Below, piece after piece: positions 52,193 to 60,423 of a stretch of 64,000 bases of DNA. Positions within the stretch are counted from its first letter, which is position 1, and each line of letters starts with the position of its first letter. The stretch spans positions 45,422-109,421 of the forward strand of contig NZ_JOAI01000027.1 of NCBI RefSeq assembly GCF_000717715.1, read 5' to 3'. The DNA comes from Streptomyces sp. NRRL B-24484 (lineage in GTDB: Bacteria > Actinomycetota > Actinomycetes > Streptomycetales > Streptomycetaceae). The position numbers were made by a program, and so were the translations under genes. The notes beneath the pieces are model-generated. The model saw only the letters and a program-made list of their open reading frames with translations. It had not been told where the DNA came from and did not search any database.

Positions 52193-53167
52193 CTAGGGGT
52201 GGATCGTCAGGCGGCCGATGGAGGTGCCGTCGGCGACGCGTTGGACGGCTTCGGCGGCGCGGTCGAAGAGGAGGCGTTCGCCGATGAGGGGCTTGACGAC
52301 GCCCTTGGCGGCGAGGTCGGTGAGTTCGGTGTGGCAGTCGCGGACGGCCTGCGGGTCGTGGGCGTTGTAGAGCCCCCAGTGCAGGCCGAGGATCGTGTAG
52401 TTCTTGACCAGGGCGTGGTTGAGGCCGGGGGCCGGGATGGTGCCGCCGGCGAAGCCGACGACGAGGATCCGGCCCTCGAAGGCGATGCACTTGGTGGAGC
52501 CGGTGTACGCCTCGCCGCCGACCGGGTCGAAGACGACGTCGGCGCCGCGGCCGCCGGTGGCCTCCTTGACGGCGGCGACGAAGTCCTCGTGGTGGCGGTC
52601 GATCACCAGGTCGGCGCCGAGCGCCTCCGCGGCGGCGGCCTTCTCCGGCCCGCCGACCACGCCGATGACCCGGGCTCCGGCCGCCTTGCCGAGCTGGACG
52701 GCCGCGCTGCCGACGCCGCCGGCCGCGGCGTGCACGAGGAGGGTCTCGCCGGCCTGCAGCCGGGCCCGCCGGTGCAGGCCGAACCAGGCGGTCTGGTAGC
52801 CGATGTGGAGCGCGGCGGCCTCGGCGTCGTCCAGTGCGGGCGGGGCCGGGAAGGCGGTGGCCGGGTCCATCAGCGCGTACTCGGCGAAGGCGCCGGCGGG
52901 CAGCAGCGCGGTGCCGACGACGCGTTCGCCCGCGCGGTCGCCGGAGACGATCTCGCCGCAGAGTTCGACGCCGGGGGTGAACGGCAGCGGCGGGCGGACC
53001 TGGTAGTGGCCGCGGCACATCAGTGCGTCGGGGAAGTTGACGGCGGCGGCGCGGACCTTGACCAGCAGCCGGCCCTCGCCGGGTTCGGGGCGTTCGGTCC
53101 CGGTCTGCCGCATCACGGCGGCGGGTTCGCCGAGTTCGGTGACCTGCCAGGCCTTCATGCCGGTCAT
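52193..53167 (-). CDS. NADPH:quinone oxidoreductase family protein (zinc-independent MDR)
   Basis: A 324-aa medium-chain reductase. The GroES-like N-terminal domain (VKVRAAAVNFPDALMCRGHYQVRPPLPFTPGVELCGEIV) lacks zinc ligands. The Rossmann part has LVHAAAGGVGSAAVQLGKAAGARVIGVVGG, typical of quinone oxidoreductase/enoyl reductase-like MDRs. ATG 53167 overlaps the upstream SDR stop (ATGA), so it is the third gene of the minus-strand operon sharing the 21-bp operator. It may reduce an enoyl intermediate or a quinone. Confidence 0.88.
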   Translation of the reverse strand: MTGMKAWQVTELGEPAAVMRQTGTERPEPGEGRLLVKVRAAAVNFPDALMCRGHYQVRPPLPFTPGVELCGEIVSGDRAGERVVGTALLPAGAFAEYALMDPATAFPAPPALDDAEAAALHIGYQTAWFGLHRRARLQAGETLLVHAAAGGVGSAAVQLGKAAGARVIGVVGGPEKAAAAEALGADLVIDRHHEDFVAAVKEATGGRGADVVFDPVGGEAYTGSTKCIAFEGRILVVGFAGGTIPAPGLNHALVKNYTILGLHWGLYNAHDPQAVRDCHTELTDLAAKGVVKPLIGERLLFDRAAEAVQRVADGTSIGRLTIHP

Positions 53168-53952
53168 GCGGGGCTGCCCTCCTTGGTCTCGATGGCCTGC
53201 TGGAGGTGGTTCATGCCGCCGATCCAGCGGTCCGGGGTGGTGGCGCGGGCGGCGTAGTAGTCGGCGACCTCGGGGTGCGGGAGGATCAGGAACCGCTCCT
53301 CGGTGATCGCGGCGAGGGTGGCCGCGGCGACCTCGTCCGGCTCGATCGCGTTCGGGGTGAGCAGGACCTGCCCGGCGGCGCCGGTGCCCTCCAGCATCGC
53401 GGTGCGGACGCCCTGCGGGCAGAGCGCGTGGACCTTGAGGCCGCGGTGCCGGTAGGTGGCGGCGAGCCATTCGGCGAAGGCGAGCGCGCCGTGCTTGGAG
53501 ACGGCGTACGGGGCGGAGCCGAGCATGGTGAGCAGGCCGGCCGCGGAGACGGTGGCGAGGAAGCGGCCCTCGCCGCGCTCCAGCCACTCGGGGAGGAGCT
53601 GTTCGGCGGCGCGCACGTGGGACATCACGTTGACGTCCCAGGCGCGGGCCCAGACCTCCGGTCCGGCGTCGGCGCCGCCGACGGGGGCGATGCCGGCGTT
53701 GGCGCAGTAGACGTCGATCCGGCCGAGGGCGTCGCGGGCGGCGGAGATCAGGGCGGCGACGCCCTCGGGCGAGGCGGCGTCGCCGGGGGCGGGGATGCCG
53801 CCGATCCGGGCGGCGACGGCCTCGGCGGCCTCGGTGTCGAGGTCGTTGACGACGACGCGGGCGCCTGCGGCGGCGAAGGCGGCGGCGAGCGCCTCGCCGA
53901 TGCCGCGGCCGGCGCCGGTGACGACGACGCCCTGCCCCGCGAGGCCGGTCAC
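53164..53952 (-). CDS. Short-chain dehydrogenase/reductase
   Basis: A 262-aa classical SDR. The cofactor loop VVVTGAGRGIGEALA is followed by an Asp (NDLD) that favours NAD. The active site has Asn in CANAGIAP, Ser in TVSAAGLLT and Tyr/Lys in YAVSKHGAL. The GTG start overlaps the previous gene's stop (GTGA). In this operon it may oxidise a 3-hydroxyacyl-CoA or a related alcohol. Confidence 0.88.
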   Translation of the reverse strand: MTGLAGQGVVVTGAGRGIGEALAAAFAAAGARVVVNDLDTEAAEAVAARIGGIPAPGDAASPEGVAALISAARDALGRIDVYCANAGIAPVGGADAGPEVWARAWDVNVMSHVRAAEQLLPEWLERGEGRFLATVSAAGLLTMLGSAPYAVSKHGALAFAEWLAATYRHRGLKVHALCPQGVRTAMLEGTGAAGQVLLTPNAIEPDEVAAATLAAITEERFLILPHPEVADYYAARATTPDRWIGGMNHLQQAIETKEGSPA

Positions 53953-54704
53953 AGCCCGCCGCCCAGGGTGACGCCGCCGTCGACGACGAGGGTCTGGCCG
54001 GTGATCCAGGCGGCGTCCTGGGAGAGCAGGAAGGCGACGGCGCCGGCGACGTCCTCGGGCAGCCCGAGGCGGCCGAGCGGGTAGGCGCGGATCACCTTCT
54101 CCTCGCGGCCCTCGAACAGCGCCTCGGCGAACTTGGTCTTCACCACGGCGGGTGCGACCGCGTTGACCCGGATGTCGGGGCCGAGGTCGGCGGCGAGTTC
54201 CATGGTGAGGCGGATCAGGGCGGCCTTGCTGACGCCGTACATGCCGATGTTGGCGGAGGCGCGGATGCCGGCGATGGAGGCGACGTTGACCACCGCGCCG
54301 CCGTGCTCGCCCATCCAGGCGGCGTGGGCGCGGCGGGTCCAGGCCAGCGGGGCGAGGACGTTGACGGCGAGGATCTTGGCGGCGACCGCGGGGTCGGTGT
54401 CGAGCACCGGGCCGTAGGAGGGGTTGATGCCGGTGTTGTTGACCAGCATGTCGAGCCGGCCGAAGGTCTCCAGGGTGCGGGCGACGGCCTCCTCCTGGTG
54501 GGCCGCGTCGTCCGACTTGCCGGCCACGGCGAGGGCGTGGTCGGGGCCGCCGAGGTCGCGGACGGCCTCGGCGAGCGGCTCGGGGTTGCGGGCGGTGATG
54601 CAGACCTTGGCGCCCCGCTGGACCAGTTCACGGGCGATGCCGAGGCCGATGCCCCGGCTGGCGCCGGTGACCAGGGCCACCTGGCCCTTGAAGGAGGGTG
54701 TCAT
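53949..54704 (-). CDS. Short-chain dehydrogenase/reductase, FabG-like, first gene of the minus-strand operon
   Basis: A 251-aa classical SDR. It has ALVTGASRGIGLGIA, NNTGINPSYG, SIAGIRASANIGMYGVSKAAL (Ser, Tyr, Lys) and the C-terminal ITGQTLVVDGG typical of FabG-like 3-oxoacyl reductases or hydroxyacyl dehydrogenases. ATG 54704 has AAAGG 8 bases upstream. The operator at 54750-54770 precedes it, so it should be co-regulated with the acyl-CoA dehydrogenase operon at 46117. Confidence 0.9.
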   Translation of the reverse strand: MTPSFKGQVALVTGASRGIGLGIARELVQRGAKVCITARNPEPLAEAVRDLGGPDHALAVAGKSDDAAHQEEAVARTLETFGRLDMLVNNTGINPSYGPVLDTDPAVAAKILAVNVLAPLAWTRRAHAAWMGEHGGAVVNVASIAGIRASANIGMYGVSKAALIRLTMELAADLGPDIRVNAVAPAVVKTKFAEALFEGREEKVIRAYPLGRLGLPEDVAGAVAFLLSQDAAWITGQTLVVDGGVTLGGGL

Positions 54705-54749
54705 CGCCGAACCTTTCGCCGTACGTCTTCGACAGAGTGTGGACCAAGT

Positions 54750-54797
54750 GCTGACTAAGCGCTTGCTTAGCATGTTGGCGGCGGGCCACACTGTCAA
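54750..54797 (-). promoter_or_regulatory. Promoter and 21-bp operator of the SDR operon, beside tetR
   Basis: On the minus strand TTGACA (54797-54792) is followed after 17 bases by CATGCT, then by the operator 54770-54750, an exact copy of 46051-46071 with palindromic core CTAAGCAAGCGCTTAG. The operator covers the transcription start. The tetR gene begins 72 bases away on the other side, so the same site could also control tetR. Confidence 0.82.
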
Positions 54798-54842
54798 CAG
54801 CCGGGCGCCTCCGGCCTTGATCCGTCTGCGAGGATTGACGCC

Positions 54843-55457
54843 ATGACCGACCAAGCGACCGCCGACCTGTGGCCCGGGGAGCGCACCGAGGCCGCCCGGC
54901 GCCTGCTGCTCGCGGCCGTCGAGTCCTTCGCCCGCCGCGGCTACCACGCCACGACGACCCGGGACATCGCCACCGGCGCCGGAATGAGCCCCGCTGCGCT
55001 CTACATCCACTATCCGTCCAAGGCCGCGCTGCTCTCCGAGATCAGCCGCACGGGTCACCGGGCCACCCTCGACCTGGTGGAGGGGGCCGAGGCGGCGAGC
55101 GGCGAGCCGGTGGAGCAGATGCGGCGGCTGGTCGAGGAGTTCACCGCCTGGCACGCCCGCGGCCACACGGTGGGCCGGATCGTCAACAACGAGCTGCACG
55201 CACTGCCCGAGGACGCCTTCGCCGAGGTCGCCGAGCTGCGGATCCGGATCGAGGACACCGTCCGCCGGATCATCGAGAAGGGCGTCGCCCGGGGCGAGTT
55301 CGAGGTGCCGGACTCGCGGACGGCGGCCCGGGCCGTGACCTCGCTGGGCATCGACGTCGCCCGCTGGTACACCGACCGCTCCACCGAGAGTCCCGAGGAG
55401 CTCGGCCGCCGCTACGGCGTCCTGGTGCTGCGGATGCTCGGATCGGCGGCCGACTGA
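54843..55457 (+). CDS. TetR-family transcriptional regulator of the acyl-CoA regulon
   Basis: A 204-aa repressor. The N-terminal HTH is RRLLLAAVESFARRGYHATTTRDIATGAGMSPAALYIHYPSKAALLSEI; the helical C-terminal ligand domain resembles the TetR_C groups that sense acyl-CoAs (KstR/FadR-like actinobacterial repressors). The TAAGC-type palindromic operator beside it has the length and symmetry of a TetR site. I infer that it represses both operons carrying the operator and possibly itself, with release by a CoA ester. Confidence 0.88.
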   Translation: MTDQATADLWPGERTEAARRLLLAAVESFARRGYHATTTRDIATGAGMSPAALYIHYPSKAALLSEISRTGHRATLDLVEGAEAASGEPVEQMRRLVEEFTAWHARGHTVGRIVNNELHALPEDAFAEVAELRIRIEDTVRRIIEKGVARGEFEVPDSRTAARAVTSLGIDVARWYTDRSTESPEELGRRYGVLVLRMLGSAAD

Positions 55458-55542
55458 CCCCGGCGACGGACCCGCGGCGACGGACCGCCGGCCGCCCGGA
55501 CGCGTCGACACGTCCGCGAAGGCCACTGACGCCCACCTGGAA

Positions 55543-55561
55543 TTAGGCTAGGCTTACCTAA
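55543..55561 (+). promoter_or_regulatory. Iron box (DmdR/IdeR operator)
   Basis: TTAGGCTAGGCTTACCTAA matches the 19-bp iron box of actinobacterial DtxR-family repressors (consensus TTAGGTTAGGCTAACCTAA) with few differences. It ends 17 bases before the ATG of the DUF2470 gene, so Fe-bound DmdR/IdeR should repress that gene. Confidence 0.88.
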
Positions 55562-55578
55562 CCTGACGAGGAGGGGCG

Positions 55579-56343
55579 ATGTCCGACGCCGTGCCCAGTG
55601 CCGCCGAACGAATCCGTACGCTGCTGGAGTTCGCCTCCTCGGTGGTGCTGGACGTACCCGGGATCGACCTGGTCGAGCGGCCCGGGCCGCCGCCGCTGGT
55701 GGACTGCGCCGTCCTGCCGGACGGTGCGGTGGCGGTGCTGGTCGAGGACGGCTCGCCGGTGCACCGGATCGCCGTGCTGGCCCGCCGCGACGGCCCGGTG
55801 ACCGCCGAGCTCGACGCCGTCGACGTGGCGCCCGTCGCGCTGCCGCACCGCATCCGCGGCCGGGCCGCGGTACAGGGCAGGCTGACCGTGATGTCCCGGG
55901 CCACCCCGGCCCGGGTCGCCGCGCTCTTCCCGCGCCGCCGTGCCACCGGCCACGTGCTGCTCTGCCTGGAGCCGGAGCACCTCGCGGTGGAGGACCTGTG
56001 GGGCTCGGCCTGCTGCGTCGAGCCGGCCGAGTTCGCCGCCGCGGCCTCCGACCCGCTCGCCGCCGAGGAGGCCCGGCTGCTGCAGCACCTCGACGCCTCG
56101 CACGCGGACCAGGTGCACGCCCTGGGGCTGCGGGCCGCGGGCCGGCGCTCCGCGCCGGGCGCCGACTGCCTCCGCACCGTCCGGCCGGTCTCGCTCGACC
56201 GCTTCGGCCTGCGGCTGCGGCTGGTCGGCGAGGACGGCCGGGTGCTGGACGCCCGTTTCGAGTTCGGCCGCCCCGTCCGCTCCGCGGAGGAACTCCCCGA
56301 GGCGATGCGCCGGCTGTTCGCCCACGCGACCGCGGACCACTGA
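55579..56343 (+). CDS. DUF2470 protein, iron-regulated, haem-utilisation-like
   Basis: A 254-aa soluble protein. The C-terminal 80 residues (EEARLLQHLDASHADQVHALGLRAAG...VSLDRFGLRLRLVGEDG) are the DUF2470 domain found at the end of HugZ-type haem oxygenases and in many streptomycete proteins. The N-terminal part looks like a degenerate split barrel. Because it is iron-regulated, a role in haem iron release or binding is likely, but catalytic residues are not established. ATG 55579 has GAGGAGG upstream. Confidence 0.83.
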   Translation: MSDAVPSAAERIRTLLEFASSVVLDVPGIDLVERPGPPPLVDCAVLPDGAVAVLVEDGSPVHRIAVLARRDGPVTAELDAVDVAPVALPHRIRGRAAVQGRLTVMSRATPARVAALFPRRRATGHVLLCLEPEHLAVEDLWGSACCVEPAEFAAAASDPLAAEEARLLQHLDASHADQVHALGLRAAGRRSAPGADCLRTVRPVSLDRFGLRLRLVGEDGRVLDARFEFGRPVRSAEELPEAMRRLFAHATADH

Positions 56344-56391
56344 CCCCACCCGCCGCGGACCGGGGCACGGGCCACCGAGCGGACCGGGCGG

Positions 56392-57177
56392 TCAGCCGTC
56401 GCCGAGGGTGTGACCCGGGCCGATGACCGAGAAGATGCCGCCCTCCGTGTCCTGCAGCCGGGCCGTCCGGCCGTACGGGGTGTCCACCGCGGGCTCGGCG
56501 ACGCTGCCGCCGAGCTCGACCGCCCGCAGGACGGCCGCGTCGGTGTCCGCCACCGAGAAGAACACCTCCCAGTGCGGGGCCTGGCCGCGGGCGGCCCGCA
56601 GCGCGGCCACGTTGCGTCCCTCCGCGCGGAGGACCACCCGCTCGTGCTCGTAGCGGACCTCGAAGTGCTCCTTGTCCCGCGAGTCCCAGCGGAACACCTC
56701 GCCGTAGAAGAGCGCGGCGGCGAACGGGTCCGGGGAGCGCAGCTCGATCCAGACCGGGGCGCCCGGCTCCTTCATCCAGGTCTCGACACCGGGCTCGCCC
56801 TCCCAGATGCCGAACACGGCGCCCAGGGGGTCGGCGGCCAGCGCCACCCGGCCGGCGTCGAAGGCCAGCGGTCCGACGGCGAGGGTGCCGCCGCGCTCGC
56901 GGACGCCCTCCGCCGCGCGGTCGGCGCTCTCGATGCCGAAGTACGTCGTCCAGGCCACCGGGGGCTGCCAGTCGCCGGCCATCACGCCGAGCCCGGCCAC
57001 CTCGACCCCGTCGACGACCGCCCACAGGTACTCGCCCCAGCGGTCCGGTCCGGGTTCGAAGGTCCACCCGAGCAGCGGGCCGTAGAAGGCCTTGGCGACA
57101 CCGAGGTCCCGGGCCATCAGGCTGACCCAGCACGGCACCGCCGGTACGCACCGCACCCTGGCCCTCTGCTCACCCAT
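56392..57177 (-). CDS. VOC family protein with two glyoxalase-fold domains
   Basis: A 261-aa protein of two tandem VOC domains: CWVSLMARDLGVAKAFYGPLLGWTFEPG starts the first and PVWIELRSPDPFAAALFYGEVFRWD the second, each ending in a DPLGAVFGIW or DTEGGIFSVIG strand. This arrangement is common in streptomycetes (hydroxylase or resistance-like proteins of unknown substrate). ATG 57177 has AAGGAGA upstream. It converges on the DUF2470 gene. Confidence 0.85.
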   Translation of the reverse strand: MGEQRARVRCVPAVPCWVSLMARDLGVAKAFYGPLLGWTFEPGPDRWGEYLWAVVDGVEVAGLGVMAGDWQPPVAWTTYFGIESADRAAEGVRERGGTLAVGPLAFDAGRVALAADPLGAVFGIWEGEPGVETWMKEPGAPVWIELRSPDPFAAALFYGEVFRWDSRDKEHFEVRYEHERVVLRAEGRNVAALRAARGQAPHWEVFFSVADTDAAVLRAVELGGSVAEPAVDTPYGRTARLQDTEGGIFSVIGPGHTLGDG

Positions 57178-57208
57178 GCGGGCTTCTCCTTCCGGTTCGT
57201 GGCCCTGC

Positions 57209-57224
57209 TCAGCCTAGGGGCTGA
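57209..57224. promoter_or_regulatory. Possible operator palindrome in divergent region
   Basis: TCAGCC and GGCTGA flank TAGG in the gap between the divergent VOC and ferredoxin-reductase-like genes, 32 bases before the VOC start. Perfect 6-bp arms; weak evidence. Confidence 0.3.
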
Positions 57225-57386
57225 CCGGTCGCTCGCGTCGGATCAGCGCGCGGCGGCGAGCAGGAGACCGCCGTCCCCGGTCGGGTCCTGCCCGGGGTGT
57301 CGCCGGTACTGCGACGGCATCGGGCGGGCATGCTCCCTGGTGGCGGGCCCGGACGGCGGGCGGAGCAGTCGAACGAGGGAGCGATC

Positions 57387-58598
57387 ATGGAGCAGCCGTA
57401 CGTCGTCGTCGGGGCGAGCCTCGCCGGGGCGAAGGCCGTCGAGGCCCTGCGCGCCGAGGGGTACCGGGGGCCGGTCGAGCTGATCGGCGAGGAGCCCGAC
57501 CTGCCGTACGAGCGGCCGCCGCTCTCCAAGGGCTACCTCCAGGGGAAGACGCCGCGCGCCGAGTTCGAGGTGCACTCCGCCGACTGGTACCGCGAGCACG
57601 ACGTCACGCTGCGGCTGGGCACGGTGGTCACCGCCGTCGACCCGGACGGGCACGCGGTGACCCTGGCGGACGGCGAGCGGGTGGGCTTCGCCAAGCTGCT
57701 GCTGACGACCGGCGCCTCGCCTCGCCGGCTGCCGGTGCCCGGCGGCGACCGGCCCGAGGTGCTGACGCTGCGCCGGGTCGGGGACAGCGAGCGGATCCGG
57801 GCCCGGCTGACGCCGGGGGCGCGGATCGTCGTGGTCGGCGCGGGCTGGATCGGTCTGGAGACCGCGGCGGCGGCCCGGCTGGCGGGCGCCGAGGTGACGG
57901 TGCTGGAGGTCGCCGAGCTCCCGCTGCTGCGGGTGCTCGGCCGCGAGGTGGCGCAGGTCTTCGCCGACCTGCACCGGGCGAAGGGCGTCGACCTGCGGTT
58001 CGGCGTGCAGGTCGCCGCGATCGAGGACGGCGGGGTGCGGCTGGGCGACGGCTCGCTGGTGCCCGCCGACACCGTGGTCGTCGGCGTCGGCATCAAGCCC
58101 AACGCGCAGCTCGCCGCGGCCGCCGGGCTGGAGGTCGACAACGGCGTCCGCACCGACGAGCACCTGCGCACCTCGCACCCGGACGTCTTCGCCGCCGGCG
58201 ACGTGGCCAACGCCTTCCACCCGCTGTTCGGCCGGCCGATCCGGGTCGAGCACTGGGCGAACGCGCTCAACCAGCCCGCCACCGCGGCGAAGTCGATGCT
58301 CGGTCAGGACGCCGTCTACGACCGGGTGCCGTACTTCTTCACCGACCAGTACGACCTGGGCATGGAGTACACCGGCTACGTGGAGCCCGGCGGCTACGAC
58401 CGGGTGGTGTTCCGCGGGGACGTGCCGGGGCGGGAGTTCATCGCCTTCTGGACGTCCGGCGGCCGGGTGCTCGCCGGCATGAACGTCAACGTCTGGGACG
58501 TGACCGACCCGATCCGCGAACTGGTGCGCTCGGGGCGGCCGGTGGACGAGGCACGGCTCGCCGACCCGGACGTGCCGCTGACCGACCTCGCGGGCTGA
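57387..58598 (+). CDS. FAD-dependent oxidoreductase, ferredoxin/rubredoxin reductase family
   Basis: A 403-aa flavoprotein. FAD motif VVVGASLAGAKAVEALR at the N-terminus, PYERPPLSKGYL (substrate/FAD loop), NAD motif IVVVGAGWIGLETAAAARLAG near residue 150, and the second FAD motif VFAAGDVANAFHP are all typical of oxygenase-coupled NADH:ferredoxin reductases. The C-terminal reductase dimer domain is present. ATG 57387 has GAGGGAG upstream. No ferredoxin or P450 gene is adjacent, so its electron acceptor is unknown. Confidence 0.9.
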   Translation: MEQPYVVVGASLAGAKAVEALRAEGYRGPVELIGEEPDLPYERPPLSKGYLQGKTPRAEFEVHSADWYREHDVTLRLGTVVTAVDPDGHAVTLADGERVGFAKLLLTTGASPRRLPVPGGDRPEVLTLRRVGDSERIRARLTPGARIVVVGAGWIGLETAAAARLAGAEVTVLEVAELPLLRVLGREVAQVFADLHRAKGVDLRFGVQVAAIEDGGVRLGDGSLVPADTVVVGVGIKPNAQLAAAAGLEVDNGVRTDEHLRTSHPDVFAAGDVANAFHPLFGRPIRVEHWANALNQPATAAKSMLGQDAVYDRVPYFFTDQYDLGMEYTGYVEPGGYDRVVFRGDVPGREFIAFWTSGGRVLAGMNVNVWDVTDPIRELVRSGRPVDEARLADPDVPLTDLAG

Positions 58599-58691
58599 CC
58601 CGGGCGGCGCCGGCCCGTCGACCGCGACGGGTCCGATCGTCGGCGGCATGACCTAGGGTCGGCTCGGACACCGTCGCCGGGAGGGACCGCC

Positions 58692-59960
58692 ATGCCGCAC
58701 CGAGGACTGCCGCCCGCGGGCCCGGCCCGCGGGCTGGCCGGCGCCCAGCTGACCAATGCGCTCGGCGACGGCGCCTTCCTGGTCACCTCGGCGCTGTACT
58801 TCACCCGCGTCGTCGGGCTGTCCGCCGCACAGATCGGCCTCGGCCTGACCCTCGGCTGGGCGGCCGGCGCCCTGGTGGGTGTGCCGCTCGGTCACCTCGC
58901 CGACCGGCGCGGCCCGCGCGGCGTCGCCGCCCTGCTGGCGGTGGCCACCTCGGCGGCGGTGGGGGTCTTCCTGCTCGCCGGCTCCTTCCCGGTGTTCCTG
59001 GCGGCGGCCGTGCTGTACGGCTGCGCGCAGAGCGGCCTGGGGGCGGCCCGACAGGCGCTGCTCGCCGGTCTGGTGGAACCGGCCCGGCGCACCGAGGTCC
59101 GGGCCTACCTGCAGTCCACCGTCAACGCGGGCCTGGCGGTCGGTGCGGCGCTGGGCGGCGCGGCACTGCACCTGGACACCCCGCTCGCCTACCGGGCGGT
59201 GCTGGGGGTGGACGCGCTGAGCTTCCTCGCCGCGGCGGTGCTGCTCTCCCGGCTGCCCTCGGTCGCGCCGTCGCCGGCGGTGGCGGGCGAGCCCCGGCTG
59301 GCGGTGCTGCGCGACCGGCCGTACGCGCTGCTGGCACTGCTGAACACGGTGATGCTGCTCTACATGCCGCTGCTGTCGCTGATCGTGCCGCTGTGGATCG
59401 TCGGGCGGACGGCCGCACCGGACTGGATGACCGCGGCCCTGCTGGTGCTGAACACCCTGACGGTGGTGGTCTGCCAGGTGCGGGTGGCCCGCCGGGTGGA
59501 CTCGCTCGCGGCGGCGGCCCGCTACGTCCGGTGGGCCGGGGTGCTGCTGCTGGCGTGCTGCGCGGCCTTCGCGGTGTCGTCCGCCGGCACCTCGGCCTGG
59601 GCGGCCGCGGCCGTGCTGCTGGTCGCGGCGGCGCTGCAGGTGGCCGGGGAGATGATGCTCGCGGCCGGCTCGTGGGAGATCGGCTTCGGCCTGGCCCCGG
59701 CCGACCGGCAGGGCCAGTACCAGGGCTTCTTCGGTACGGGGGTGGCGGTGGCCCGCATGGTCGGCCCGGTGCTGCTCACCTCGCTGGTGCTCGGCGGCGG
59801 GACGTGGGGCTGGCTGGTGCTGGGCGGGATGTTCGCACTGGCGGGCGCGGCGACCGGGCCCGCGGTGCGGCTGGCCGAACGCTCCCGGCCGGTGGCGCCG
59901 GCCGCGGGCACGCCGCTGCCTGCGGAGCCGGTGGCCGGCTCCGCGGGGTCCGCGGGATAG
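58692..59960 (+). CDS. Major facilitator superfamily transporter
   Basis: A 422-aa protein with about 12 hydrophobic helices. The loop 2-3 motif GHLADRRGPRGVAALL (DRRGPR) marks an MFS drug/proton antiporter type. The C-terminal tail is Ala/Pro-rich and cytoplasmic. ATG 58692 has GGGAGGG upstream. It follows the reductase by 93 bases and may be transcribed with it. Substrate unknown. Confidence 0.88.
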   Translation: MPHRGLPPAGPARGLAGAQLTNALGDGAFLVTSALYFTRVVGLSAAQIGLGLTLGWAAGALVGVPLGHLADRRGPRGVAALLAVATSAAVGVFLLAGSFPVFLAAAVLYGCAQSGLGAARQALLAGLVEPARRTEVRAYLQSTVNAGLAVGAALGGAALHLDTPLAYRAVLGVDALSFLAAAVLLSRLPSVAPSPAVAGEPRLAVLRDRPYALLALLNTVMLLYMPLLSLIVPLWIVGRTAAPDWMTAALLVLNTLTVVVCQVRVARRVDSLAAAARYVRWAGVLLLACCAAFAVSSAGTSAWAAAAVLLVAAALQVAGEMMLAAGSWEIGFGLAPADRQGQYQGFFGTGVAVARMVGPVLLTSLVLGGGTWGWLVLGGMFALAGAATGPAVRLAERSRPVAPAAGTPLPAEPVAGSAGSAG

Positions 59961-59978
59961 GCGCCCTCCGCGGGCGGA

Positions 59979-60251
59979 CTACATCAGCGGGTAGTCGGGG
60001 GCCTTGGCGCTCGCCTTGAGCTCGCCGTGGGCCTTGGTCAGCAGTTGCATCGCGAGGTCGTTGAGGGCGCGTGCCCCGGCGACCTCCTCGCCCACCCTGG
60101 GCTGCGGGCTGTCGGCGTGGTGGCGGGTGCTGAAGCCGTGCGAGCGGACCTCGGTGCCGTCCGACAGGCGGACCATCGCGACGGCCTTGGTGCGGTCGCC
60201 CTCCTCCTGGAACTCCAACTCGATGTGCCATCCGACGAGTGTGTGCATCAT
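59979..60251 (-). CDS. DUF1876 small protein
   Basis: A 90-aa protein. VGWHIELEFQEEGDRTKAVAMVRLSDGTEVRSHGFSTRH and VGEEVAGARALNDLAMQLLTKAHGE match DUF1876, a small dsRBD-like fold widespread in actinobacteria and without known role. ATG 60251 has GGAGGT 7-8 bases upstream; the open frame before it is not conserved. Confidence 0.83.
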   Translation of the reverse strand: MMHTLVGWHIELEFQEEGDRTKAVAMVRLSDGTEVRSHGFSTRHHADSPQPRVGEEVAGARALNDLAMQLLTKAHGELKASAKAPDYPLM

Positions 60252-60423
60252 GGCGGCCACCTCCGGGGGTTTCCCCTCCAGCGTGCGCCGCGCCCCGGAG
60301 GCCCGCCAACTCGGGCCGGCCGGTACCGTCCGGCCCGCGGCTCCCCGGATCCGAACGCGTTCACTTCCGCCCGTAGGGTCGGCGGTGACGGACCAGGCCC
60401 GCTCCCCCGCCCACGGAGGCCCC

